From NCBI GenBank assembly GCA_017526525.1, contig JAFXRG010000066.1, forward strand, positions 1 through 64,000: 64,000 bases of DNA, in the 5' to 3' direction. Below are positions 35,764 to 43,844 of the stretch, piece by piece. Position 1 is the first letter of the stretch. Every line of letters begins with the position of its first letter. Under the pieces are notes generated by a model. It was not told the origin of the DNA and did no database searches. It worked only from the letters and a program-made list of their open reading frames with translations. Made by a program: the position numbers and the translations under genes. This DNA is from Clostridia bacterium. GTDB taxonomy: Bacteria; Bacillota; Clostridia; Christensenellales; Aristaeellaceae.

Positions 35764-37344
35764 ATGATCCGCAGAAATCAGGCCTTTCTGAATAAACTGA
35801 ATATTCTGCTGGACATTGCGCTGACCGTGGCAGCCTATATCCTGGCTTCCTGGCTGCGGCTGGATTTCCTGGACGGACAGGAAACCAACATGGCCGCGGT
35901 AAGCGGGAGGACGGTGCTGCTGGCGCTTTCCTATTCGCTGGTGCTGTTCCTGCTGCTTTCGGTGATGGGTTTTTACAACACGACGCGCACCCATCGGCTG
36001 GATTGGAAGATCCGGAGGATTATCCTGGCGGTGACCATTTCCACCCTGATTGCAACGGCCCTGCTGTTTACCTTCCGGCTGATGGATTTCTCCCGGGGCG
36101 TGCTGATTGTTTTCTATCTGAGCACCGTTTCCCTGCTGGTTGCCAAATACGCGCTGACCCGGCTGATTTTCAACCACTACCGGAAAAAGGGATACAACCT
36201 GAAGCATGTGCTGGTGATCGGAACGGGAAGCCTGGCGGAGCAGTACCAGCGGGACATTGAGGAGGAGTCGGAGCTCGGGTTTTCCATTATGGGCTTCATC
36301 GGCAACAGCCAGCGGATGTCGGACGATTCCCGGCACCTGGGCAACTTTGATATGCTGGACTATGTCCTTTCCACCTCGGACCTGAGCGAGGCGGTGATTG
36401 CGCTGGACCCGGAGGATTACAGCAAGATCCGGGAGGTTATTTCCGTTTGCGAACGGAACGGCGTGAAATATTCCGTGATTCCTTTTTACAACGACATTAT
36501 TCCTTCCCATCCGGTTATTGAGACCATCGGCCGCAGCAAGCTGATCAACATGCGCTCCAACCGGCTGGACAACGTGGGATGGAACCTGATTAAACGCGGG
36601 TTTGACATGATTGCCAGCGCGCTGGCGCTGATTGTGCTGAGCCCGCTGATGCTGCTGATTGCCATCGGGGTGAAGCTTTCCTCTCCCGGGCCGGTGCTGT
36701 TCCGCCAGAAGCGGGTCGGGTTCAACCGGAAGGAGTTCCGGATGCTGAAATTCCGGTCCATGAAGACCAACGAGGAAGAGGAGACCGCCTGGACGAAGCA
36801 GACGGATCCCCGGCGGACCCGGTTCGGGGCGCTGCTGCGGAAATGCAGCCTGGACGAGCTGCCGCAGCTGTTCAACGTGCTGAAGGGGGACATGAGCCTG
36901 ATCGGCCCGCGGCCGGAGCTGCCGCACTTTGTGGAGCAGTTCAAGGAAACGGTGCCCTTTTACATGGTGAAGCACCAGGTGAAGCCCGGGATTACCGGAT
37001 GGGCCCAGGTGAACGGATACCGGGGAGACACCAGCATTGAGAAACGGATTGAGCTGGATCTTTGGTACATTGAAAACTGGAGCGTGGGACTGGATCTGCG
37101 GATTCTGCTGCGGACGGTGTTCGGCGGAATGATCAACAAGGAGGCAACGGGTGCGGTACACAGTAGTGATTCCGGTGCTGAACGGGGGAGAGGCGCTGCT
37201 GACCCTGACCGACACGCTGCTGGAACAGACGGTTCCGCCGGAAGAGATCGTGATCGTGGACTCCGCGTCGGAGGACGGCGCGGCGCAAAAGGCCGCCGGA
37301 AAGGAACGGGTGCGGCTGATCGGAATCGAGCGGAAAGCGTTTGA
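35764..37344 (+). CDS. Undecaprenyl-phosphate glucose/galactose phosphotransferase (WcaJ type), with unusual C-terminal overrun
   Basis: 526 codons. It starts glycan assembly by moving a phosphosugar onto undecaprenyl phosphate. The N-terminal half has four hydrophobic helices and a CoA-binding-like Rossmann region (HVLVIGTGSLAEQYQ). The C-terminal half is the catalytic bacterial sugar-transferase domain with SSPGPVLFRQKRVG, MLKFRSMKT, LDELPQLFNVLKGDMS and GPRPELP. Family homology ends near residue 460 (RTVFGGMINKE). The last 65 codons run in another frame across the start of the next gene and give an Arg/Gly/Ala-rich sequence with no family resemblance. The original stop has probably been lost or shifted. 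Confidence 0.88.
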   Translation: MIRRNQAFLNKLNILLDIALTVAAYILASWLRLDFLDGQETNMAAVSGRTVLLALSYSLVLFLLLSVMGFYNTTRTHRLDWKIRRIILAVTISTLIATALLFTFRLMDFSRGVLIVFYLSTVSLLVAKYALTRLIFNHYRKKGYNLKHVLVIGTGSLAEQYQRDIEEESELGFSIMGFIGNSQRMSDDSRHLGNFDMLDYVLSTSDLSEAVIALDPEDYSKIREVISVCERNGVKYSVIPFYNDIIPSHPVIETIGRSKLINMRSNRLDNVGWNLIKRGFDMIASALALIVLSPLMLLIAIGVKLSSPGPVLFRQKRVGFNRKEFRMLKFRSMKTNEEEETAWTKQTDPRRTRFGALLRKCSLDELPQLFNVLKGDMSLIGPRPELPHFVEQFKETVPFYMVKHQVKPGITGWAQVNGYRGDTSIEKRIELDLWYIENWSVGLDLRILLRTVFGGMINKEATGAVHSSDSGAERGRGAADPDRHAAGTDGSAGRDRDRGLRVGGRRGAKGRRKGTGAADRNRAESV

Positions 37345-38008
37345 CCACGGCGGAACCCGGGACATGGCGCTGCGCACCTGCAGGACCCCCTTTGTTGTGA
37401 TGATGACCCAGGACGCCCTGCCAACGGACCGGCAGTGCATGGAGCGGCTGCTGGAGCCTTTCCGGGATCCCCGGGTGGCGGCGGTCTGCGCCCGGCAGAC
37501 GGCGTATCCCGGGGCGAAGGCGGCGGAGAAGGCGGTGCGGGCTTTCCGGTACGCGGAGGAATCGGACGTATGGGGAAAGGAAGACGCGGCACGGCGCGGC
37601 ATCCGGGCGTGGCTGCTTTCCGACGTGTGCGCGGCTTATCGGGTATCGGCCTATGAACAGGCCGGCGGGTTTACGCATCCGCTGGAGACCAACGAGGATA
37701 TGCTGATGGCGGCGGACCTGCTGGACGCGGGATTCCGGCTGGCCTACCGGGGGGACGCCGCAGTATATCATTCCCATGAGTTTACGCTGCGGCAGGAATA
37801 CGAACGGAACCGGAAAATCGGACAGTTCCTGGCAAGATACGGAGACCGGTTCCGGGGCGGAAGCGTCGGCGGGGAAGGCCTTCGCCTGGTCCGGACGGTT
37901 TCCGCCGGACTGCTGAAGAAAGGAAAAATCGGGGAACTGATTGCCTTCTGGGGCAACTGCGCGGCCCGGATTCTCGGGAACCGGGCCGGAAAAAGAAAGC
38001 GGGCGTGA
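37151..38008 (+). CDS. GT2-family glycosyltransferase, rhamnosyltransferase-like
   Basis: 285 residues. The GTG start has a strong AAGGAGG (37138-37144) six bases upstream, although it lies 194 bases inside the preceding open frame. Motifs are VVIPVLNGGEALLTLTDTL, VDSASEDG, and the pair FDHGGTRDMAL (65-75) with MMTQDALP (85 onward), typical of rhamnosyltransferases that use dTDP-L-rhamnose. Residues near NEDMLMAADLL form the acceptor-side acidic motif. The rfb genes for dTDP-L-rhamnose lie 2 kb downstream, which fits. Confidence 0.87.
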   Translation: MRYTVVIPVLNGGEALLTLTDTLLEQTVPPEEIVIVDSASEDGAAQKAAGKERVRLIGIERKAFDHGGTRDMALRTCRTPFVVMMTQDALPTDRQCMERLLEPFRDPRVAAVCARQTAYPGAKAAEKAVRAFRYAEESDVWGKEDAARRGIRAWLLSDVCAAYRVSAYEQAGGFTHPLETNEDMLMAADLLDAGFRLAYRGDAAVYHSHEFTLRQEYERNRKIGQFLARYGDRFRGGSVGGEGLRLVRTVSAGLLKKGKIGELIAFWGNCAARILGNRAGKRKRA

Positions 38009-38017
38009 ACGGCAGGA

Positions 38018-38953
38018 ATGGAAGCGGCGCGGAAAACCATTGAGATCCTGATGGCGACGTATAACGGCGCCGCTTTTGTGCGGGAACAGCTGGATTCCAT
38101 TCTGGCGCAGACGGACGGGGGATGGCACCTGACCGTTTCGGACGACGGGTCCGCGGACGGAACCGGGGAAATCCTGCGGGAATACGCGGAGAAGAATCCG
38201 GAGAGGATTGCCCTGCACGAGGCCGGCCGCCGGTTCGGAAACGCCCGGGATCATTTTTTTCACCTGACGGAACAGTGCGTGGCGGAATGGATGATGCTGA
38301 GCGACCAGGATGATACCTGGGCGCCGGAAAAGACGGCGAAATTCCGGCAGGCGATGGACAGGGCGGAGACCGATTTCGGGGCGGAGACCCCGCTGCTGGT
38401 TTTCTGTGACCAGACGCCGACGGACGGGCAGCTGCGGCCGCTGGCGGATTCCCTGATGCGCTACCAGAAACAATACACCGGTTCCTTTGACTACCGGAGC
38501 CTGCTGATGCAGAACGTTGTGACCGGCGGGGCCATGGCGGTAAACCGGCCCCTGGCAAAGCTGGCCGCCGAGTGCCGGGACCGGTCCCGGGTGGTGATGC
38601 ACGACTGGTGGATGGCCGCGGTGGCGGCCCGGTTCGGACGGATCATTTACCTGGATGAACCGCTGGGCACCTACCGCCAGCACCGGGAAAACGCCGTCGG
38701 GGCCAAGCACGTGGGCAGCGCAGCCTACACGAAGGACCGGCTGGGAAAGCTGGAGGAGGTTCGGGAAACCATCCGGAACAAGAAAAAACAGGCGGCGGTT
38801 TTCCGGGATACCTACGCGGGAAGGCTGACCGGCCGGGACGTGGATTTCCTGGACGGATTCACGAAGGAAAGAAGCGGCCCCGGGTTTTACATCCGGTACG
38901 GAAAACTGATTCACGGTGCGGAGCGGAAAGCCGGCATGATGCTGCTGGGCTGA
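38018..38953 (+). CDS. GT2-family glycosyltransferase, rhamnosyltransferase-like
   Basis: 311 residues. The GT-A motifs EILMATYNGAAFVREQLDSI, VSDDGSADGT and MLSDQDDTW are the standard set of the RgpB/WbbL-like GT2 branch that often transfers rhamnose. VVMHDWWMAAVAARFG matches the acceptor-side HDWW motif of the same branch. It lies nine bases after the previous rhamnosyltransferase-like gene. The exact sugar is inferred from the branch and the nearby rfb genes. Confidence 0.87.
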   Translation: MEAARKTIEILMATYNGAAFVREQLDSILAQTDGGWHLTVSDDGSADGTGEILREYAEKNPERIALHEAGRRFGNARDHFFHLTEQCVAEWMMLSDQDDTWAPEKTAKFRQAMDRAETDFGAETPLLVFCDQTPTDGQLRPLADSLMRYQKQYTGSFDYRSLLMQNVVTGGAMAVNRPLAKLAAECRDRSRVVMHDWWMAAVAARFGRIIYLDEPLGTYRQHRENAVGAKHVGSAAYTKDRLGKLEEVRETIRNKKKQAAVFRDTYAGRLTGRDVDFLDGFTKERSGPGFYIRYGKLIHGAERKAGMMLLG

Positions 38954-38984
38954 CGATGCTCCGCGGAAAAGGAGAACGGTCAGG

Positions 38985-40145
38985 ATGGACAAGGCGGACC
39001 GGGCGGGGAACCATCCCCGGCGCATTCTTCTGATTTACCGGAGAATGATTCCTTCCATCCGCCTGTGCGGACACTGCCAGATGGAAGAGATGGCGGCGGA
39101 GGGAAAGGCGGAATACCGGGCGGTTCAGGAAATGCGCCTGAAAGCGGAGGATCTCCGCTGGGCGGAAACCGTGCTGCTGGGCCGGCTGGACAGCTGGTAT
39201 GAGCTGCAGCTGGTGAAGCGGCTGCACGGGGCGGGCAAGTATCTGATTTATATCATGGACGACGACCTGCTTCATATTCCGCCGGAGGTGACCAGCGCCA
39301 GCTACTACAACCAGAAGGCGATTCAGCGGTATATCCGGGAGATTCTGGAAACCAGCGACGCGGTAATGTCGCCCAGCCCGGTGCTGCTGGAAAAATACGC
39401 GGTGAACGGACGGAAAGCCATCCGGATTGAGGAGCCGGCCATTGCCCCGGCGCCGTGGGAGCCCCGGAGTCCCGGTGCCCCGGTGAAGATCGGGTTTGCG
39501 GGATCGGTGGACCGGATGGGGGACCTGGAGGGAATCCTGAAGGAGAGCCTGCTGCAGATCCGCCGGGAATACGGAAACCGGGCTGAGTTTGAGTTTTTCG
39601 GGGCGAAGCCCTCCTTTGCCGGAGAGCTGGGAGCAAGATGGATTCCCTATACCGAATCCTACGACCAGTACCGGACGACGCTGCAGGGGCTCCGGTGGGA
39701 CATCGGCCTGGCGCCGATGCCGGACACGCCCTTTCACGCCTGCAAGCACTACAACAAGTTTGTAGAATACGCCGCGGCCGGCATTGCCGGGATTTATTCG
39801 GAGGTTGGACCTTACCGGCGGCTGGACGCGTTTCCCGGATGCGCCGTGATGTGCCCGAACCGGGCGGAAGCGTGGACGGCGGCCCTGCGGAGGCTGCTGG
39901 AGGACGACGGAGCCCGGGAGGAAATGCGGAAAAAGGCTTCCGAATGCGCAAGGCGGGAGCTGAGCGTTAAGGCCAGCGGGGAAAGCATTCTGCGCGAAGC
40001 GGAAGGCGGGATGGCCGGGGGAAGCTTCGGCCCCCTGGCGCCGCTGAAGGCGGTCAACCTGGTGAAACGGACCGTTACGTCCCTGCGGGGACACGGACCG
40101 CTGGGGTTTGTGAAACACGCGGTTTCCCTGATGCGGGCGAAGTGA
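38985..40145 (+). CDS. GT-B fold glycosyltransferase
   Basis: 386 residues with AAAGGAG about 11 bases ahead of the ATG. Short motifs suggest a GT4/GT1-like GT-B fold: [16 protein letters not shown] in the first domain, [17 protein letters not shown] at the start of the donor domain, and [20 protein letters not shown] at the donor site. The canonical E-x7-E motif is replaced by the KFVEYAAAG form seen in divergent members. It ends the operon. It could add the last sugar of the unit made by the preceding genes. Donor unknown. Confidence 0.75.
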   Translation: MDKADRAGNHPRRILLIYRRMIPSIRLCGHCQMEEMAAEGKAEYRAVQEMRLKAEDLRWAETVLLGRLDSWYELQLVKRLHGAGKYLIYIMDDDLLHIPPEVTSASYYNQKAIQRYIREILETSDAVMSPSPVLLEKYAVNGRKAIRIEEPAIAPAPWEPRSPGAPVKIGFAGSVDRMGDLEGILKESLLQIRREYGNRAEFEFFGAKPSFAGELGARWIPYTESYDQYRTTLQGLRWDIGLAPMPDTPFHACKHYNKFVEYAAAGIAGIYSEVGPYRRLDAFPGCAVMCPNRAEAWTAALRRLLEDDGAREEMRKKASECARRELSVKASGESILREAEGGMAGGSFGPLAPLKAVNLVKRTVTSLRGHGPLGFVKHAVSLMRAK

Positions 40146-40165
40146 ACGCAGGGGAAAGCCTGAAA

Positions 40166-40194
40166 TTGACGCGGAAGAATTTGCACAGTATAAT
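40166..40194 (+). promoter_or_regulatory. Promoter of the dTDP-L-rhamnose operon
   Basis: TTGACG (40166-40171), a 17-base spacer, TATAAT (40189-40194), 64 bases before rfbA. It is one base off consensus. Confidence 0.85.
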
Positions 40195-40257
40195 TTCATC
40201 AGGCTTTTCCGAAGCCGCCGGAAGCGGCAGAACAGCAAGGAAAGGACAGGAGATTTT

Positions 40258-41145
40258 ATGAAGGGCATTGTACTTGCGGGAGGATCGGGTACCCGGCTGT
40301 ATCCGCTGACCAAGGTGACATCCAAGCAGCTGCTGCCGATTTACGACAAGCCGATGATCTATTATCCGCTTTCCACCCTGATGCTGGCGGGTATCCGGGA
40401 GATCCTGATTATTTCCACTCCGGACGACACCCCGCGCTTTGAGCATCTGCTGGGGGACGGATCCCAGTTTGGGATTTCCCTGTCCTACAAGGTTCAGCCT
40501 TCGCCGGACGGACTGGCCCAGGCCTTCATTATCGGGGAGGAATTCCTGGCCGGGGGCCCGGGAGCCATGATCCTGGGAGACAACATTTTTTACGGCAACG
40601 GGTTCCGGACCTTGCTGAAGACAGCGGTCCGCAACGCCGAGGAAGCCGGCCGGGCCACGGTGTTCGGCTACTATGTGCCGGACCCGGAACGGTTCGGGGT
40701 GGTGGAGTTTGACGAAAAGGGCCGGGCCCTTTCCATTGAGGAAAAGCCGAAGGTGCCCAAAAGCAACTATGCCGTGACAGGACTGTATTTCTATCCCGCC
40801 GGCGTCAGCGGACGGGCGAATGAGGTGAAGCCTTCCGCCCGGGGCGAGCTGGAAATTACGACGCTGAACGATATGTACCTGGCAGACGGGCTGCTGGATG
40901 TTCAGCTGCTGGGCCGGGGATTTGCCTGGCTGGATACGGGAACCATGGATTCCCTGCTGGACGCGGCGAAGTTTGTGGAGATGGTTCAGAGCCGCCAGGG
41001 GATTACCATTTCCGCGCCGGAGGAAATTGCGTTCATCAACGGTTTCATCGGCCGGGAGAAGCTGCTGGAGTCCGCCGGGGTATACGGGAAGAGCCCTTAC
41101 GGCGAGCACCTGAAGGCTGTGGCGGAAGGAAAAGTCAGGTACTGA
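40258..41145 (+). CDS. rfbA: Glucose-1-phosphate thymidylyltransferase
   Basis: 295 residues. It makes dTDP-glucose from glucose-1-phosphate and dTTP, the first step to dTDP-L-rhamnose. The signature [20 protein letters not shown] is at residues 8-27, followed by [27 protein letters not shown] and [15 protein letters not shown]. Length and motifs match RmlA. It is the first gene of a four-gene rfb operon in the order A-B-D-C with its own near-consensus promoter. Confidence 0.97.
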   Translation: MKGIVLAGGSGTRLYPLTKVTSKQLLPIYDKPMIYYPLSTLMLAGIREILIISTPDDTPRFEHLLGDGSQFGISLSYKVQPSPDGLAQAFIIGEEFLAGGPGAMILGDNIFYGNGFRTLLKTAVRNAEEAGRATVFGYYVPDPERFGVVEFDEKGRALSIEEKPKVPKSNYAVTGLYFYPAGVSGRANEVKPSARGELEITTLNDMYLADGLLDVQLLGRGFAWLDTGTMDSLLDAAKFVEMVQSRQGITISAPEEIAFINGFIGREKLLESAGVYGKSPYGEHLKAVAEGKVRY

Positions 41146-41175
41146 GCGACCGGAGAAAAACAGGAGGACGGAACC

Positions 41176-42195
41176 ATGACGATTATCGTAACCGGCGGGG
41201 CCGGATTTATCGGCGGAAACTTTATCCACTATCACCTGAAGGCGCATCCGGAGGACCGGGTGGTGTGCGTGGACAAGCTGACCTACGCGGGGAACCTTTC
41301 CACCCTGGCGCCGGTGATGAACCATCCGAATTTCCGCTTCTGCAAGCTGGATATCTGCGACCGGGAAGGCGTGTTTGCCCTGTTTGAGGAGGAAAAGCCG
41401 GACGCGGTGATCAACTTCGCGGCGGAGAGCCATGTGGACCGTTCCATTGAGGATCCCGGCATTTTCCTGCAGACGAACATTATCGGCACGGCCACCATGA
41501 TGGACGCCAGCCGGAAGTTCGGCAACGTGCGGTATCACCAGGTTTCCACGGATGAGGTATACGGGGACCTGCCCCTGGACCGGCCGGACCTGTTCTTTAC
41601 GGAGACCACACCGATTCACACCTCTTCGCCCTATTCCTCCAGCAAGGCGGGGGCGGACCTGCTGGCCATGGCGTATTACCGGACCTACGGACTGCCGGTG
41701 ACCATCAGCCGGTGCAGCAACAACTACGGCCCCTATCATTTTCCGGAGAAGCTGATTCCCCTGATGATTGCCAACTGCCTGAACGACAAGCCGCTGCCGG
41801 TATACGGCGAGGGCAAAAACGTCCGGGACTGGCTGTATGTGGAAGACCACTGCAAGGCCATTGACCTGATTGTGCGCAAAGGCCGGATCGGCGAGGTGTA
41901 CAATGTGGGCGGCCACAACGAGATGGCCAACATCGACATTGTGAAGCTGATTATCAAAGAGCTGGGCAAGAGCGAGGACCTGATTACCTATGTGACGGAC
42001 CGGAAGGGACACGACCTGCGCTACGCCATCGACCCGACGAAGATTCACAGCGAGCTGGGCTGGCTGCCGGAAACGAAGTTTGCGGACGGCATCAAAAAGA
42101 CGATCCGGTGGTACCTGGAAAACCGGAGCTGGTGGGAAGAGATTATCAGCGGGGAATACCAGAACTACTACGAAAAGATGTATGCCAACCGATAA
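41176..42195 (+). CDS. rfbB: dTDP-glucose 4,6-dehydratase
   Basis: 339 residues with AGGAGG upstream of the ATG. It turns dTDP-glucose into dTDP-4-keto-6-deoxy-glucose. It has the Rossmann loop TGGAGFIGGNF, the RmlB catalytic region STDEVYGDL with the Asp-Glu pair, and YSSSKAGADLL with the catalytic Tyr and Lys. NNYGPYHFPEKLIPLMI and DWLYVEDHCKAIDLI are further family hallmarks. Confidence 0.97.
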   Translation: MTIIVTGGAGFIGGNFIHYHLKAHPEDRVVCVDKLTYAGNLSTLAPVMNHPNFRFCKLDICDREGVFALFEEEKPDAVINFAAESHVDRSIEDPGIFLQTNIIGTATMMDASRKFGNVRYHQVSTDEVYGDLPLDRPDLFFTETTPIHTSSPYSSSKAGADLLAMAYYRTYGLPVTISRCSNNYGPYHFPEKLIPLMIANCLNDKPLPVYGEGKNVRDWLYVEDHCKAIDLIVRKGRIGEVYNVGGHNEMANIDIVKLIIKELGKSEDLITYVTDRKGHDLRYAIDPTKIHSELGWLPETKFADGIKKTIRWYLENRSWWEEIISGEYQNYYEKMYANR

Positions 42196-42249
42196 GGAAA
42201 AGGATCAGCGAGGGACGGCCGGGAAACCGGCGGCCGGCGAGGGGTATCT

Positions 42250-43176
42250 ATGAAAGTATTTGTGACAGGCGTTTGCGGACAGCTGGGGCATGACTGCATG
42301 AACGAGCTGCTGGAACGGGGATACGAAGCGGTGGGGTCGGACATCCAGCCTTCCTACACCGGGGTGATGGACGGCACGAAGGTGGTGTTTGCCCCCTATG
42401 TGCAGCTGGATATCACGGACCGGGCCGCCGTGGAGGAGACCCTTGGCGGAATCCGGCCGGACGTGGTTATCCACTGCGCCGCCTGGACGGCGGTGGACGC
42501 GGCGGAAGAGGAGGAGAACCGGGAAAAGGTTCACGCCATCAACGCCCTGGGAACCCGCTATATCGCGGAAGCCGCGAAAGCCGCGGACGCGAAGATGATT
42601 TATATTTCCACGGACTACGTTTTTGACGGCAAGGGAGAGCGGCCCTGGGAACCGGATGACAAATGCTACGCGCCGCTGAATGTTTACGGACAGAGCAAGC
42701 TGGACGGGGAGCTGGCGGTGTCCTCCCTGCTGGAAAAATTCTTTATTGTCCGGATTGCCTGGGTGTTCGGGCTGAACGGAAAGAACTTCATCCGCACCAT
42801 GATCAACATCGGGAAGACCCACGATACGGTCCGGGTGGTGAACGATCAGATCGGCACCCCCACCTACACGCTGGACCTGGCCCGGCTGCTGGCGGATATG
42901 GCGGAGACGGACAAGTACGGGTACTACCACGCCACCAACAGCGAATCGGAGCCCGGCGGATATATCAGCTGGTACGATTTCTGCCGGGAGTTTTACCGGC
43001 AGTACGGGCTGGCCACCGAGGTGATTCCGGTGAGCACCGCGGAATACGGGCTCAGCAGGGCCGCCCGGCCGGAGAACAGCCGGCTGGATAAGAGCAAGCT
43101 GGCAAAGGCCGGCTTCCGGCCGCTTCCGCCCTGGCAGGACGCGGTGGAAAGATATTTGCGGGAGGCAAAACTGTAA
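42250..43176 (+). CDS. rfbD: dTDP-4-dehydrorhamnose reductase
   Basis: 308 residues. It carries out the last step, NADPH-dependent reduction to dTDP-L-rhamnose. Features are FVTGVCGQLGHD, HCAAWTAVDAAEEEE, STDYVFDGKG and VYGQSKLDGE (Tyr-x-x-x-Lys), and AWVFG with NFIRTM. The phrase ATNSE...SWYDFCREFYR matches the C-terminal domain. It lies one base before the rfbC start. Placing D before C is a less common gene order but both genes are intact. Confidence 0.96.
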   Translation: MKVFVTGVCGQLGHDCMNELLERGYEAVGSDIQPSYTGVMDGTKVVFAPYVQLDITDRAAVEETLGGIRPDVVIHCAAWTAVDAAEEEENREKVHAINALGTRYIAEAAKAADAKMIYISTDYVFDGKGERPWEPDDKCYAPLNVYGQSKLDGELAVSSLLEKFFIVRIAWVFGLNGKNFIRTMINIGKTHDTVRVVNDQIGTPTYTLDLARLLADMAETDKYGYYHATNSESEPGGYISWYDFCREFYRQYGLATEVIPVSTAEYGLSRAARPENSRLDKSKLAKAGFRPLPPWQDAVERYLREAKL

Positions 43177-43177
43177 G

Positions 43178-43783
43178 ATGGGACAAATCACGGTTCAGAA
43201 GGATCTTGACGGAATCCGGGGCCTGTGCCTGATCCAGCCCGCCGTGCACGGGGACAGCCGCGGATATTTTATGGAAACCTGGTCGGCGAGGGACATGAAG
43301 GAAGCCGGACTGGACATTGCCTTTGTGCAGGACAACCAGAGCCGCTCGGTGAAGGGCGTGCTGCGGGGACTGCATTTTCAGAAACAGTTTCCCCAGACCA
43401 AGCTGGTGCGGGTGATCCGGGGCGAGGTTTTTGACGTGGTGGTGGACCTGCGGTCCGATTCAGAAACCTTCGGAAAATGGCACGGGGAACTGCTGACCGA
43501 GGAGAACCGGCATCAGTTTCTGATTCCCCGGGGATTTGCCCACGGATTCCTGGTGCTGAGCGACGCGGCGGAATTCTGCTACAAGTGCGACGATTTCTAC
43601 CATCCCGATGACGAGGGCGGCATGGCCTGGAATGATCCGGAGATCGGCATCGCCTGGCCGAAACTGGAGGGAACGTATACGGGAAGTGCTTCCGGAGCGG
43701 GATACCGGGTGGACGGAGTTCCGCTGAAGCTGAGCGAAAAGGACCAGCGGTGGCTGGGAATCCGGGACACTTTCCGGTTCTGA
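43178..43783 (+). CDS. rfbC: dTDP-4-dehydrorhamnose 3,5-epimerase
   Basis: 201 residues, a cupin-fold epimerase that inverts C3 and C5 before the RfbD reduction. It has the family run GDSRGYFMETW near the N-terminus, FVQDNQSRSVKGVLRGLHFQ with the catalytic His, VFDVVVDLRSDSETFGKW, and IPRGFAHGFLVLSD. The catalytic Tyr region YKCDDFYHPDDEGG is present. A hairpin shared with the converging gene follows the stop. Confidence 0.96.
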   Translation: MGQITVQKDLDGIRGLCLIQPAVHGDSRGYFMETWSARDMKEAGLDIAFVQDNQSRSVKGVLRGLHFQKQFPQTKLVRVIRGEVFDVVVDLRSDSETFGKWHGELLTEENRHQFLIPRGFAHGFLVLSDAAEFCYKCDDFYHPDDEGGMAWNDPEIGIAWPKLEGTYTGSASGAGYRVDGVPLKLSEKDQRWLGIRDTFRF

Positions 43784-43793
43784 GGACAGAAAA

Positions 43794-43815
43794 AAAGCCG
43801 CGGCTTTGCGGCTTT
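43794..43815 (-). terminator. Terminator between convergent rfbC and the polymerase/ligase gene
   Basis: AAAGCCGC (43794-43801) pairs with GCGGCTTT (43808-43815). A run of A residues on the plus strand just before it gives a T run on the minus strand, so it best serves the minus-strand gene that ends at 43845. The same stem may also stop rfb transcription. Confidence 0.75.
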
Positions 43816-43844
43816 CCGAAACCGACGGAGACACTTCGCCGGTT

